A stretch of DNA of 64,000 bases from Dyella kyungheensis (GTDB lineage Bacteria; Pseudomonadota; Gammaproteobacteria; Xanthomonadales; Rhodanobacteraceae), in contig NZ_JADIKC010000008.1 in NCBI RefSeq assembly GCF_016905005.1, positions 1 to 64,000 of the forward strand, given 5' to 3'. Numbering within the stretch: position 1 is the first letter of the stretch; each line of letters begins with the position of its first letter. Positions 9,081 to 17,961 of the stretch are shown in pieces. Both the position numbers and the translations under genes were made by a program. The notes beneath the pieces were generated by a model. The model was not told where the DNA came from. It was given only the letters and a program-made list of their open reading frames with translations, and did not search any database.

Positions 9081-9317
9081 TCAGATCTTTTCGCCGCGGG
9101 CGCGCAGGTCGGCGAGGACGGACTCGATGCCGTTCTTGTCGATCGTGCGCAGGGCATGGTTGGAAACGCGCAGCTTCACCCAGCGGTTCTCGCTCGGGAC
9201 CCAGAAGCGGCGCTCATGCAGGTTCGGCAACCAGCGGCGGCGAGTTTTGTTGTTTGCGTGCGAGACGTTGTTACCAGTCTGCACACCCTTTCCGGTGACT
9301 TGGCAAATACGGGCCAT
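9081..9317 (-). CDS. rpmB: 50S ribosomal protein L28
   Basis: A 78-residue protein, [20 protein letters not shown]...[15 protein letters not shown], a canonical L28 at the usual length. A perfect AGGAGG Shine-Dalgarno lies a few bases upstream (complement of CCTCCT near 9327). It is the first gene of the rpmB-rpmG operon. Confidence 0.98.
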   Translation of the reverse strand: MARICQVTGKGVQTGNNVSHANNKTRRRWLPNLHERRFWVPSENRWVKLRVSNHALRTIDKNGIESVLADLRARGEKI

Positions 9318-9628
9318 GATGACCTCCTGTTAGGCGCCCAAAGGCGCGTTTGCCACCCGTTAGCCAGGGCGGCATCGGCCCAGCGGCACAAGGCCTCGCG
9401 ATGCTGGAGATGGTGCTTTTCGTGGTCTGCCGTAAGGCCCGCATCGCGTGGCGGACGTGCCCGACGAGTCGGGTCGGCATGGACGAGCCGGCTATTCTCC
9501 CAGAAAAACAGGGCGGTGCGCAATCTTTGGCCAATTCGGGGATGCAGGCGCATGGCGGGCCGCGGGGATGTATGGAACAATCAAACCCTTTGCGTTTTCA
9601 CGCACCGAACACTTACGAGGAATACCCC
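9318..9628. other. Divergent intergenic region between rpmB and secB
   Basis: A 311-bp gap that must hold the promoters of the ribosomal-protein operon and of secB. Open frames across it in several phases do not resemble a known protein. I see the rpmB ribosome-binding site at one edge and ACGAGGAA before secB at the other, with no clear terminator or repeat. Confidence 0.6.
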
Positions 9629-10120
9629 ATGGCAGACGTCTCCGCCAACGGCCAGGCCGGCCAGCCCCAGCTGGTGCTGCAGAAGATCTACATCAAGGAC
9701 GTGTCCTACGAGGCACCCAACGCTCCGCAGATCTTCCAGGAGGTCGGCGAAACCGATCTGCAGCCGCAGGTCCAGCTGAACCTGGGCCAGAAGTCCGCCG
9801 ATATGGGCAACGACCTGTACGAAGTGGTGCTCAGCCTGACCCTGACCTGCTCGCTGAACGACCGCACCGCCTACCTGGCCGAAGTGCACCAGGCCGGCGT
9901 GTTCGGCATTGCCGGGTTCTCGGAAGAAGACCTGGCCGGCATCCTCAACAGCTACTGCCCGAACCTGCTGTTCCCGTACGCCCGCCAGATGCTGTCGTCG
10001 CTGGTGCTGGAAGGCGGCTTCCCGCCGTTCCTGCTGCAGCCGATCAACTTCGATGCGCTGTACGCCGAACAGCAGCGCCGCATCCTCGGCGGCAGCGCCG
10101 TGCCGACGCTCAACAGCTGA
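9629..10120 (+). CDS. secB: Protein-export chaperone SecB
   Basis: Tetrameric cytosolic chaperone that keeps preproteins unfolded and hands them to SecA. Family blocks include VLQKIYIKDVSYEAPNAPQIF, YEVVLSLTLT, FLAEVHQAG-like YLAEVHQAGVFGI, and CPNLLFPYARQ...GGFPPFLLQPINFDALY. The 163-residue length is typical. The start follows ACGAGGAA with 7-8 nt spacing. gpsA follows 15 nt downstream, the same secB-gpsA order as in many proteobacteria. Confidence 0.98.
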   Translation: MADVSANGQAGQPQLVLQKIYIKDVSYEAPNAPQIFQEVGETDLQPQVQLNLGQKSADMGNDLYEVVLSLTLTCSLNDRTAYLAEVHQAGVFGIAGFSEEDLAGILNSYCPNLLFPYARQMLSSLVLEGGFPPFLLQPINFDALYAEQQRRILGGSAVPTLNS

Positions 10121-10135
10121 TCCAAGGCGTTGCTC

Positions 10136-11164
10136 ATGGTTGAGCGTCCCACCCTGGCCGTACTCGGTGCCGGTTCCTGGGGCACCGCGCTGGCCGCTTT
10201 GGCTGCCCGCAATCAGGTGCCGACCCGGCTGTGGGGGCGCGATGCCTCCGCGCTGAAGGCAATGGAACAAACCCATTGCAACCAGCGTTACCTGCCCGAC
10301 GTCGAGCTCCCGCAGGAACTGGTCTACGAGGCCGATCTGGCTGCCGCCCTGCGCGGCGCCCAGGTGGTGCTGATCGTGGTGCCGAGCCACGCGTTCGCCT
10401 CCATGCTGGAGGAGATCGAGCCGTACCTGGAGCCGGATGCCCGCATCGCCTGGGCCACCAAGGGCTTCGAGCCCGGCACGGGCCGCTTCCTGCACGAGCT
10501 GGTGGCCGAGCGCTTTCCGGGTCGTCCGGCGGCGGTCGTCACCGGGCCCTCGTTCGCCAAGGAAGTGGCTTCGGGCATGCCCAGCGCCGTCACCGTGCAT
10601 TCGGACGACGACGCCTTCGCGCATGAAATGGCGCTGGTGCTGCACGCGCCGAACTTCCGCGCCTATTCCGGCAGCGACGTGCTCGGCGCCGAACTGGGTG
10701 GTGCGATGAAGAACGTGCTGGCCGTGGCCACCGGCGTGGCCGACGGCATGGACCTGGGCCTGAACGCCCGCGCCGGCCTGATCACCCGCGGCATGAACGA
10801 GATGCTGCGCCTGGGCATGGCGCTGGGTGCGCGTCCGGAAACATTGATGGGCCTGGCTGGCTTGGGCGATCTGGTGCTGACCTGTACCGGCGACCTGTCG
10901 CGTAACCGTCGTCTCGGTCTGGCGCTGGGTCGCGGCAAGGCCATCGACGAAGCCGTGCGCGAGATCGGACAGGTGGTGGAAAGCGTGCTCACCGCGGACG
11001 AAGTGGCCCGGCTGGCGGCCAAGCATGGCCTCGATCTGCCCATCAGCAGCGGCGTGCGCGCCGTGCTGCACGGCGAGGTGACGCCGGCCGAAGGGCTCAA
11101 GTTGCTGATGAGCCGTGAGCAGAAGCCGGAGTATCCGCGGGGCTTGTTCACGCCGGCGGCGTAA
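10136..11164 (+). CDS. gpsA: Glycerol-3-phosphate dehydrogenase [NAD(P)+]
   Basis: Reduces dihydroxyacetone phosphate to sn-glycerol-3-phosphate for phospholipid synthesis. The N-terminal Rossmann motif is [11 protein letters not shown]. Later blocks are [27 protein letters not shown] and [14 protein letters not shown], the last two holding catalytic lysine and asparagine positions of the family. The ATG at 10136 has AAGGCG at a good distance; a TTG six bases upstream is a less likely start. 342 residues is normal. Confidence 0.97.
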   Translation: MVERPTLAVLGAGSWGTALAALAARNQVPTRLWGRDASALKAMEQTHCNQRYLPDVELPQELVYEADLAAALRGAQVVLIVVPSHAFASMLEEIEPYLEPDARIAWATKGFEPGTGRFLHELVAERFPGRPAAVVTGPSFAKEVASGMPSAVTVHSDDDAFAHEMALVLHAPNFRAYSGSDVLGAELGGAMKNVLAVATGVADGMDLGLNARAGLITRGMNEMLRLGMALGARPETLMGLAGLGDLVLTCTGDLSRNRRLGLALGRGKAIDEAVREIGQVVESVLTADEVARLAAKHGLDLPISSGVRAVLHGEVTPAEGLKLLMSREQKPEYPRGLFTPAA

Positions 11165-11292
11165 GCCTTTGGTCCGTTCACGCTGAACGCTTCACAGATA
11201 CCTGTCATCTCTGCTTTGAAAAAACCGGAGCGTGAGACGCGCACGCACGCAAGACCCTTGCTAAGCTGAATCTTTTGGTCGCCCTGGACCGA

Positions 11293-14200
11293 ATGCGCAT
11301 GCAGTCACCGGACGATAAACGGCACGAGCGTTTGACCTCGCCACACGACGACGGCGGCAGCGAACCGCTGCCCGGCGTCTGGCGAAAGCTGCTGGCGTTA
11401 CCCGCCCCGATCGTGCCGCCGGAGCCGCAGGTGCTCGGCTTCTTCATCGACGTGGTGCCCGAGGAAGGCGTGCCCTACGCCCACGTGGACGTGGCGCCCG
11501 TGCTCCTCGCCATGGCCGAGCAGGGCCGCTACGTGCGCCCCGCGCCGCTGGACAGCAAGCATCTCTCGCAGCAGCCGCTGCAACCCCACGAACAGCGCCT
11601 CGCCGCGACCGTGCTCGGCCTGCCGCAGACGCTGCGCAAGAGCCGCAGCTACGCGCGCCTGGCCGGGCATGTGGGCGATGCCCTGCTGGCGGAAATCCTG
11701 GACACCACGCCGTGCTTCCTCGGCGGCCTGGCGGGCCTGCGGCTGTCGCGCGGCAAGGGTCATCAGCTCAACTGGCAGTGGCACCTGGAAAACGACGGCA
11801 GCCAGCGCCTGCAGCCCTGTATGCCGACCAACCATCGCGTGCTGCGCATCGACGCCCTCTGGTATCTCGACGCCGAGCGCGCGGAGATGGGCCACCTGGA
11901 CGCGCCGCTGGAAGAAACGGCATGGCTGGACCTGCCGGCGTTGAAGCACGAATACGCCCAGATCCTGCGCAATGCGCTGCCGCATAGCCGCCTCTCGCAT
12001 CGTCTGCCGCTGCCGCAGGTGCTGGGCGAAATGCGTCGCGCGGAACTCGCGCCCAAGCCGGTGCTCACGCTGCACGCGCTCACCCGCCATGCGCGCCTTG
12101 CTGCCGGCACGCCACCGCTGGCCTATGCGCGCCTTGCCTTCGACTACGCCGGCGAGCGCCTGCCCGGCCGTGGCGGTGAGCCGCTGGTGCGACGCGTGCG
12201 CAACGGGCATCTGGTCGAAATCATCCGCCGCCGCGCGGAAGAACTCTCGGCGATGGAGCAGCTCGAACGCGCCGGCCTCACGCCGGGTGTGGATACCGAA
12301 GGCCTGCCCTGGGATCTGGCCGACACGCTGCCCGAAGACGCCTGGCTGTTTCCCGGCAAGGGCTATGCGGGCGCGCTGGAAGTGAACACGCCGGCGCGCT
12401 GGCTGGCGCTGCGGCCCAAGCTGGAAGCAGACGGCTTCGTGCTCGATTACGCACCCAGCTTCCCGTTCGAAGTGCTCGAAGGTCCGGTGCGCTGGTACGG
12501 CAACGCGGTGGAAGACACCGACGACCACGCCTTCGATCTGGAAATCGGCATCGAAGTGGAAGGCAAGCGCCACAACCTGCTGCCCGCCGTGGCGCAGGCG
12601 CTGGCCGATCACCAATTGAACCTCAGCCCGGTGCCGAACGAACCGGAAGACGCGGTGTGGTACGCGCCGGTGGACGAACGTCGCCGCGTGCCCGTGCGCT
12701 TGAAGGAGCTGCGCGGCTTGCTGGCGCCGCTGGCCGAATACCTCGAGCGTCCGCGCAAGAAACTCCATCTGCCGCGCGTGCAGGCGGGCCGTCTGGAAGA
12801 GCTGGTCGAAGCGCTGCCCACTGGCGGCGAACTGGTCGCACCTGACGCACTGCGTGGATTCACTGCGCGCCTTCGTGACGCTGCGGAGCGCGCCAGCGAC
12901 GTGGTGCCCGAAGGCCTCACCGTCGAGCTGCGCCCGTATCAGCGCGAAGGCCTGCGTTGGCTCAATGCACTCGCGGAAGCGGGCGTGGGTGGCGTGCTCG
13001 CCGACGATATGGGCCTGGGCAAGACGCTGCAGCTGATCACTCATCTGCTTTCGCTGAAGGACAGCGGCGCGCTCACCGAGCCGGCGCTGGTGGTGGTGCC
13101 CACCAGCCTGATTCCGAACTGGCTGGCCGAAGTGGCCCGCTTTGCGCCCGCGCTGCGCGTGCTGGCGCTGCACGGTCCGCAACGCAGCGGCGATTTCTCG
13201 CAGATCGCCACGCACGATTTGATTCTCACCAGCTACGCCTTGCTGCCGCGCGACGTGGTGTCGCTGCGCAAGCAACCGTTCTCGCTGATCGTGCTCGACG
13301 AAGCGCAGCAGGTGAAGAACCCGCGCACGCAGGCACGCCGCGCCGTGCTCAGCCTGCGCGCGCCACGCTGCATCTGCCTCACCGGCACGCCGCTGGAAAA
13401 TCATCTGGGCGAACTGTGGTCGCAGGTCGATCTCTCGGTGCCGGGCTTGCTGGGCGACGAAGGCGCGTTCCGTCGTCACTACCGCGTGCCGATCGAGCGT
13501 CATCGCGACACCGAATGCCAGGACCGCCTCAACCGGCGTCTCGCGCCGTTCATCCTGCGCCGCACGAAGTCGCAGGTGGCCAGCGAGTTGCCGCCCAAGA
13601 CCGAGATCACCCGCCGCGTGATCCTCGAAGGCCGCCAGCGCGAACTGTACGAAAGCCTGCGCCTGTCGCTGGCCGAAGAACTGCGCGAGGTGATCGCGCA
13701 GCGCGGCATCTCGCACAGCGGCATCGTGGTACTTGATGCGCTGCTGAAGCTGCGCCAGGTGTGTTGCGATCCGCGCCTGGTGAAACTCGAGGCGGCGCGT
13801 GGCGTGCGCGATTCGGCGAAGTTCGAATTGCTGATGGACATGCTGCCTGCGCTGCTCGCCGAAGGCCGCAAGGTGCTGCTGTTCTCGCAGTTCACCGAGA
13901 TGCTGAAGCTGATCGCGCACGAACTCGATCGACACCGCATTCCCTACGTCACGCTCACTGGCGAAACGCGCGATCGCGCCGAACCGGTGCGCCAGTTCCA
14001 GGAAGGCGAAGTGCCGCTGTTCCTGCTGTCGCTGAAGGCTGGCGGTGTGGGCCTCAACCTCACCGCCGCCGACACGGTGATCCATTACGACCCGTGGTGG
14101 AATCCTGCGGCGGAAGCGCAGGCATCGGATCGTGCCCACCGCATTGGCCAGGACAAGCCGGTGTTCGTGTTCCGCCTCATTACGGGCGGGACGGTGGAGG

Positions 14201-14325
14201 AGCGCATCGAAGAGCTGAAGGCGCGCAAGGCGGAGCTGGCCGAAGCGGTGCTTGAGGGCGGCGGCACCCGCGAGAAGTTGAGTTTCGATCAGTCGGATCT
14301 GGATGCGTTGTTGGCACCGGGTTGA
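11293..14325 (+). CDS. SNF2-family (Swi2/Snf2) DNA-dependent ATPase/helicase
   Basis: About 1010 residues. The N-terminal ~550 residues are not recognised. Then comes a full SNF2 motor: YQREGLRWLNAL with Walker A DDMGLGKT near residue 570, DEAQ box VLDEAQQVKN near 667, TGTPLENHLGELWSQVD, and the helicase C domain LLFSQFTEMLKLI. The motor ends with SLKAGGVGLNLTAADTV and the arginine finger region DRAHRIGQ near 948. Such RapA/HepA-like proteins translocate on DNA and remodel protein-DNA complexes. The start is uncertain: ATGs at 11293 and 11299, TTG at 11275, none with a clear ribosome-binding site. There is no SWIM zinc motif in the N-terminal part. Confidence 0.92.
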   Translation: MRMQSPDDKRHERLTSPHDDGGSEPLPGVWRKLLALPAPIVPPEPQVLGFFIDVVPEEGVPYAHVDVAPVLLAMAEQGRYVRPAPLDSKHLSQQPLQPHEQRLAATVLGLPQTLRKSRSYARLAGHVGDALLAEILDTTPCFLGGLAGLRLSRGKGHQLNWQWHLENDGSQRLQPCMPTNHRVLRIDALWYLDAERAEMGHLDAPLEETAWLDLPALKHEYAQILRNALPHSRLSHRLPLPQVLGEMRRAELAPKPVLTLHALTRHARLAAGTPPLAYARLAFDYAGERLPGRGGEPLVRRVRNGHLVEIIRRRAEELSAMEQLERAGLTPGVDTEGLPWDLADTLPEDAWLFPGKGYAGALEVNTPARWLALRPKLEADGFVLDYAPSFPFEVLEGPVRWYGNAVEDTDDHAFDLEIGIEVEGKRHNLLPAVAQALADHQLNLSPVPNEPEDAVWYAPVDERRRVPVRLKELRGLLAPLAEYLERPRKKLHLPRVQAGRLEELVEALPTGGELVAPDALRGFTARLRDAAERASDVVPEGLTVELRPYQREGLRWLNALAEAGVGGVLADDMGLGKTLQLITHLLSLKDSGALTEPALVVVPTSLIPNWLAEVARFAPALRVLALHGPQRSGDFSQIATHDLILTSYALLPRDVVSLRKQPFSLIVLDEAQQVKNPRTQARRAVLSLRAPRCICLTGTPLENHLGELWSQVDLSVPGLLGDEGAFRRHYRVPIERHRDTECQDRLNRRLAPFILRRTKSQVASELPPKTEITRRVILEGRQRELYESLRLSLAEELREVIAQRGISHSGIVVLDALLKLRQVCCDPRLVKLEAARGVRDSAKFELLMDMLPALLAEGRKVLLFSQFTEMLKLIAHELDRHRIPYVTLTGETRDRAEPVRQFQEGEVPLFLLSLKAGGVGLNLTAADTVIHYDPWWNPAAEAQASDRAHRIGQDKPVFVFRLITGGTVEERIEELKARKAELAEAVLEGGGTREKLSFDQSDLDALLAPG

Positions 14326-14378
14326 TCTTTGTTTTCTCTAGCGCGTTTTCCGCCGCTGGTTCTAGCGATGCACCGCAC

Positions 14379-14408
14379 TTCTCTCTCTCCCTGCCGGGGG
14401 AGGGGCGG
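14379..14408. repeat. Degenerate family B element
   Basis: CTCTCTCTCCCTGCCGGGGG-type inverted repeat downstream of the SNF2 gene. It is a diverged relative of the perfect palindrome at 7659-7687. Confidence 0.5.
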
Positions 14409-14434
14409 GTGCTCGCGGGAACCTGTGAGCTTTC

Positions 14435-14513
14435 TGTGGGAGCGCACTTGTGCGCGACAGTCACGCCTGGATGTATCGCTCCGTAGGCTGTCGCGCACAA
14501 GTGCGCTCCCACA
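14435..14513. repeat. Family A palindromic repeat, copy 3 (tandem block)
   Basis: Doublet with CACTTGTGCGCGAC-type arms. It is the first of three copies at 14435, 14617 and 14821, separated by related sequence, so the block is a tandem array with a unit of about 180-205 bp. Confidence 0.92.
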
Positions 14514-14535
14514 AAATTCTTGTACGGCTGGTGCA

Positions 14536-14593
14536 CTACATCGTCGGCCTTGATCACAACAGGGCGCCCACTGCCCGCTGTTATTGCGGTGTG
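14536..14593 (-). pseudogene. Decayed copy of the 3' end of the downstream lipoprotein gene (copy 1)
   Basis: Read on the minus strand, this segment matches the last ~17 codons of the lipoprotein gene at 14943-15269, including the final RP-x-M and TAG. It carries in-frame stops: TAA where the intact gene has the Trp codon of PQWQQ, and a TGA near the end. It sits immediately 3' of a family A repeat, as the real gene end does. Confidence 0.72.
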
Positions 14594-14616
14594 CTGCGGG
14601 AACGCGTGTGCTTTCC

Positions 14617-14696
14617 TGTGGGAGCGCACTTGTGCGCGACTGCCACGCCTGGATGTATCGCTCCGTCGGTTTGTCGCGCACAAGTGCGCTCCCACA
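14617..14696. repeat. Family A palindromic repeat, copy 4 (tandem block)
   Basis: Second repeat of the block, with arms TGTGGGAGCGCACTTGTGCG and reverse complement. The flanking text CGCGTGTGCTTTCC before it and AAAATTCCTTTACGGG after it is shared with copy 5. Confidence 0.92.
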
Positions 14697-14738
14697 AAAT
14701 TCCTTTACGGGTGGCGCACTATTCTTTCGAGTGGTGCG

Positions 14739-14796
14739 CTACATCGCCGGCCTTGTTCGCAACGGCGCGCCCACTGCCCGCTGTTATTGCGGTGTG
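14739..14796 (-). pseudogene. Decayed copy of the 3' end of the downstream lipoprotein gene (copy 2)
   Basis: It matches the same last ~17 codons as the fragment at 14536-14593. It shares that fragment's TAA in place of TGG, so the two decayed copies derive from each other or from one damaged ancestor. It ends with the intact R-P-A-M-stop. Confidence 0.75.
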
Positions 14797-14820
14797 CTCG
14801 CGGGAACGCGTGTGCTTTCC

Positions 14821-14900
14821 TGTGGGAGCGCACTTGTGCGCGACTGCCACACCTGGATGCATCGCTCCGTCGGTTTGTCGCGCACAAGTGCGCTCCCACA
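14821..14900. repeat. Family A palindromic repeat, copy 5 (tandem block)
   Basis: Third repeat of the block. It ends 42 nt beyond the stop codon of the intact lipoprotein gene. Confidence 0.92.
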
Positions 14901-14942
14901 AAATTCCTTTACGGGTGGCGCACTATTCTTTCGAGTGGTGCA

Positions 14943-15269
14943 CTACATCGCCGGCCTAGTCCGCAACAGCGCATCCACTGCCTGCTGCCATTGCGGCGAG
15001 CCTAGTGGCGATTGCGGAGCTTCCTGCCCCAGCTTGTGCTGCACGGCGCTGTTCCATTCCGATGAACCGCGATCGGGGCCGTGGCCGTCGTCGCTGATGT
15101 GCAGGCGGTCGTCGACCCATTGGTACCATTGCGGCGAACCGAGCTCGGCATTGTCCGGCGTCGCTTGCGCAGTCGCTTTGGGTTGCGGTGGCTTCTGATC
15201 GGGTGGCGGCGACGAGGGCGAGCACGCAACCAGTAGCGCGAGTGGGAGCAGGGCAAGGAAACGGCGCAT
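14943..15269 (-). CDS. Small lipoprotein of unknown function
   Basis: A 108-residue precursor, MRRFLALLPLALLVACSPSS, with a clean lipobox (LVAC), so lipidation at Cys16 and membrane anchoring are expected. The mature part is Pro/Gln-rich and then holds two related segments, LGSPQWYQWVDDRL and LGSPQWQQAVDALL, an internal repeat of about 14 residues. I do not recognise the family. Two decayed copies of its 3' end lie downstream in a tandem array with family A repeats. Confidence 0.82.
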   Translation of the reverse strand: MRRFLALLPLALLVACSPSSPPPDQKPPQPKATAQATPDNAELGSPQWYQWVDDRLHISDDGHGPDRGSSEWNSAVQHKLGQEAPQSPLGSPQWQQAVDALLRTRPAM

Positions 15270-15369
15270 GAGCCCTCCGGTAGTGCGGATCCTTCCCCGA
15301 GACTAGCGCAAGTGTCTGCGCGGCGATGAATCCGCGGCAAACATAAAAGGCGAGTTAAGAGCAGCAGTG

Positions 15370-15423
15370 AGAAGTGAGGAGTGAGAGAAGAGCAGGTCCG
15401 CACTTCTCTCACTCGTCACTTCT
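15370..15423. repeat. Long hairpin made of GTGAG-rich arms
   Basis: 15370-15390 pairs with 15403-15423 over about 21 bp with one mismatch (core GAGTGAGAGAAG/CTTCTCTCACTC). It lies 20 nt past the stop of the HAD gene on the minus strand, so it may end that transcript. However, it lacks a good T-run and looks more like a dispersed repeat. Confidence 0.7.
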
Positions 15424-15442
15424 TTTCCCTCACTCGTCGCTC

Positions 15443-16126
15443 TCAGCTGCGCGCGACCACTTCGTCGATGTGCTTGAGCAGATCCGCCGGATCCTCGTAG
15501 ACACGGAACGCGCCCGAATCTTCCAGCTCTTCCTGCCCATAGCCACCCGAGAGCAAGCCGACGCCGAGCGAGCGTGCACGCTGCGCGGCGAGCATGTCCC
15601 AGATGCTGTCGCCGATGACCAGGCTGTAGTGGATGTCCACGCCCAGTCGTTGCGCCGCGGTGATGAACAGATCCGGATCGGGTTTGGCATGGCGCACCTG
15701 GTCGCGCGTCACCACCGGCACCTTGGAGGGATCCACCCCGAGCGCTTCGAGGTTGTGCGCCGCCGTGGTCATGCGCCCGCTGGTGGCGATGGCCCAGGGA
15801 ATCTGTGCGTCGGTCAGGAAAGCGAGCAGTTCGCGCGCACCGGGCAGCGGGCGCACCGAGCCTTGGGTGGCCTGGCGGTTGTACGCCTCGGCATGCCAGG
15901 TGCGCAGGCGCGCCAGTCGTTCCTCGGTGATCTCGATGCCGGTTTCGCGCAGCAGGATGTTGGCGAACAAGCCGCCGCTCATGCCGATCTTGCGATGGAT
16001 GCGCCACACCGACAGCTCCACGCCTTCGCGATCGAGCGCCTCCTTCCAGGCCAGTACATGCTGGTAGACGCTGTCGACCAGGGTGCCGTCGAGGTCGAAC
16101 AGGAAGGCGGTATCGCTGCGTGACAT
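15443..16126 (-). CDS. HAD-superfamily phosphatase (phosphoglycolate phosphatase/beta-phosphoglucomutase-like)
   Basis: A 227-residue cytosolic hydrolase with all four HAD motifs. Motif I is FLFDLDGTLVDS with the Asp nucleophile, motif II is AIATSGR, motif III is the Lys in AKPDPDLF, and motif IV is VIGDSIWDM. A helical cap between motifs I and II makes it subclass IA. The start MSRSDTAF at 16126 places motif I at residues 8-19; the longer frame upstream is not homologous-looking. The substrate is not predictable. Confidence 0.93.
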   Translation of the reverse strand: MSRSDTAFLFDLDGTLVDSVYQHVLAWKEALDREGVELSVWRIHRKIGMSGGLFANILLRETGIEITEERLARLRTWHAEAYNRQATQGSVRPLPGARELLAFLTDAQIPWAIATSGRMTTAAHNLEALGVDPSKVPVVTRDQVRHAKPDPDLFITAAQRLGVDIHYSLVIGDSIWDMLAAQRARSLGVGLLSGGYGQEELEDSGAFRVYEDPADLLKHIDEVVARS

Positions 16127-16418
16127 GGGAGCGCTCGAGCTGGGGAGGTCGATCAAGCGTAGCACCCGTGTCGGCAGCCCCCGGAAAATGTGATGCATTG
16201 CACGTTGTGGTGTAGGGCCGTTTGTCCGCTGACAGAAAACCTCGCGCTGGCTGCCTAACGTGTGGGTCGTCGAACGAGCGCATCCAGCCGGGGGGTGGAG
16301 CGCACGTCGCAGCGGGGCGCGGTCGTCAGACCGCGCGTCGCCCTTCGCGACCATCACCACGTGGACATCCCCGGCAGATCGCACGCGCGACCACCATCAT
16401 CGCGAATAGGGGAACTTC

Positions 16419-16724
16419 ATGAAGACGAACAGGTGGCTTGCAGCCGCAGGCGTGGCGACGTTCATGGCCATGGGTGCGGCGAGCGCGCAAGAGGGATATA
16501 CGCAACTCACCTTTACCGGCGCCGTCGTACAGGAGGCCTGCAACCCCGGCGCACCCCTCGGTGCGCGGGCTAGCGTGAGGAGCTGCGGCAGCGGCAGCAC
16601 GCGCTCCGTCTATACGGAGAACACGGCAAACGCCCAGCGCGCCACGGGCGTCGCCATGCTCGACTACTTCGTCGATCGGCCCGACGGTGGCCGCAAAGTC
16701 GTGGTGACGCGTCAGTACCTTTGA
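16419..16724 (+). CDS. Small exported protein of unknown function
   Basis: A 101-residue protein with a signal peptide (MKTNRWLAAAGVATFMAMGAASA, cleavage before QEGYT). The mature part starts with a beta-strand-like TQLTFTGAVVQEACNPG, reminiscent of chaperone-usher pilin N-termini, and has two cysteines that could form one disulfide. It is far shorter than a pilin and no usher or chaperone gene is nearby. AGGGGAA precedes the ATG. The function is unknown. Confidence 0.75.
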   Translation: MKTNRWLAAAGVATFMAMGAASAQEGYTQLTFTGAVVQEACNPGAPLGARASVRSCGSGSTRSVYTENTANAQRATGVAMLDYFVDRPDGGRKVVVTRQYL

Positions 16725-16750
16725 GTGCCAGCCAACGGCTGGCCCCAAGG

Positions 16751-17773
16751 TCAGCCGTTGTTGGGCACCAGCGCCTTGCCGGCATCGAGCACGGCCAGCG
16801 CGGCGGCGCCAAGCAGGCCCGGGTCCGGATGCATCATCGCCACGGTGGGCACCTGTTCCATGGTTTCGCGGAAGCGGCCCTTGGCCTCGAAGCGCTCGCG
16901 GAAACCGCCATGCTTCAGCCACGGCAGCAGGATCGGCAGCATGCCACCGGTGAGGTAGACGCCGTCCCAGCCGCCCAGGTTGAGGACCAGGTCGCCCGCC
17001 ACGCTGCCGAAGATGCCGGCCAGCGTTTCCACCGTGCGCACGCACAGCGGATCGGTGCCTGATTCGGCGCGTGCGGTGATGTCTTCGGGCGTGTATTCCT
17101 CCGGCGGCTGGCCGGCGATGTCGGCCAGCGCGAGGTAGAGATTCACCAGGCCGTTGCCGCAGATCATGCGTTCGTTGGAGACGCGGCCGAAACGCGCGTT
17201 GAGGCGATGCAGGATCTCCACGTCTTCGGTGGTGTGCGCAGCGAAACCGGCATGACCGCCTTCGGTTTCCAGCACCATCCAGCGACCGTCGCGGCGCATC
17301 AGGCCAGCCACGCCCAGTCCGGTGCCCGGACCCACCACCACGAACGTCTGCTGCTCGCGCGTGCCCAGCGACGGCATCGGCTGCGGGCCGACCGAGGAAA
17401 GCTGGTCGTGCGTATGCAGCGGCACCGCCATCGCCTGCGCGGCGAAATCGTTGACCAGGTGCACCGCTTCCATGCCCAGCTCCGCCTGCAACGCATGCGC
17501 GGCGACCTGCCAGGGATTGTTGGTGACCTTCACCGTCTCGCCGTCGCTGACGCGGCCGGCCGCGGCGATGATCGCGCGCGTGGCGGTGAGGCCGGTGTCG
17601 GTGAAGTACTGGCGCATGGCCTCGGCCAGCGAGTCGTGATCCTTGACGCGGTAGCGCCGCACGCTGTCGTCCATCAACGGGTTGGCGCGGCCCGTGTCAG
17701 CCAGTGCAAATCGCACATTGGTGCCGCCGAGATCAGCAAGCAAGGTCGGGGCGGCACGGGCTGGTGTTCTCAT
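16751..17773 (-). CDS. glk: Glucokinase
   Basis: Phosphorylates glucose with ATP to glucose-6-phosphate. The bacterial glucokinase (ROK-unrelated, Glk) family is shown by LLADLGGTNVRFAL (phosphate-binding), VNDFAAQAMAVP with the catalytic Asp, GPGTGLGVAGL, ETEGGHAGFA and ERMICGNGLVNLY. The start MRTPARAAP at 17773 gives 340 residues; the upstream open extension is not family-like. It faces the small exported protein gene, with 26 nt between the two stops. Confidence 0.96.
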   Translation of the reverse strand: MRTPARAAPTLLADLGGTNVRFALADTGRANPLMDDSVRRYRVKDHDSLAEAMRQYFTDTGLTATRAIIAAAGRVSDGETVKVTNNPWQVAAHALQAELGMEAVHLVNDFAAQAMAVPLHTHDQLSSVGPQPMPSLGTREQQTFVVVGPGTGLGVAGLMRRDGRWMVLETEGGHAGFAAHTTEDVEILHRLNARFGRVSNERMICGNGLVNLYLALADIAGQPPEEYTPEDITARAESGTDPLCVRTVETLAGIFGSVAGDLVLNLGGWDGVYLTGGMLPILLPWLKHGGFRERFEAKGRFRETMEQVPTVAMMHPDPGLLGAAALAVLDAGKALVPNNG

Positions 17774-17921
17774 GGACGGTCCTGCACTTGGGGAGACGGT
17801 AAGCGTGACTCCCTCGGGCTTTTTCGTCCAGTACTGCGCTGCAGCGTAGACCGTTTTTTTTCGCCATTCGCCGCCGCATGGCCGGACTTCTGGGCGTCCA
17901 GACAGGTTCGGCACACACGAT

Positions 17922-17950
17922 CGCCGCGGGCGAGCGGTTCGCCCGCGGCG
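17922..17950. terminator. Hairpin between glk and the SDR gene
   Basis: A perfect 12-bp stem CGCCGCGGGCGA/TCGCCCGCGGCG with a 5-nt loop lies 11 nt past the SDR stop (minus strand). It has no clear T-run, so termination is likely but not certain. Confidence 0.6.
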
Positions 17951-17961
17951 GATGCCGCCGA

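Noticed and set aside
11398-14139. 913-codon open frame antisense to the SNF2 helicase gene
   Set aside because: A typical GC-rich shadow: His/Gln/Arg-rich peptide without motifs, while the sense frame has every SNF2 motif.
14435-14900. Three regularly spaced repeats that could be taken for a CRISPR array
   Set aside because: The repeats are ~80-bp palindromic doublets that also occur singly across the window, the spacers resemble each other (gene 3' ends), and no cas gene is present.
16419-16724. Chaperone-usher pilin
   Set aside because: The N-terminus is pilin-like, but the protein is too short and there are no chaperone or usher genes nearby.
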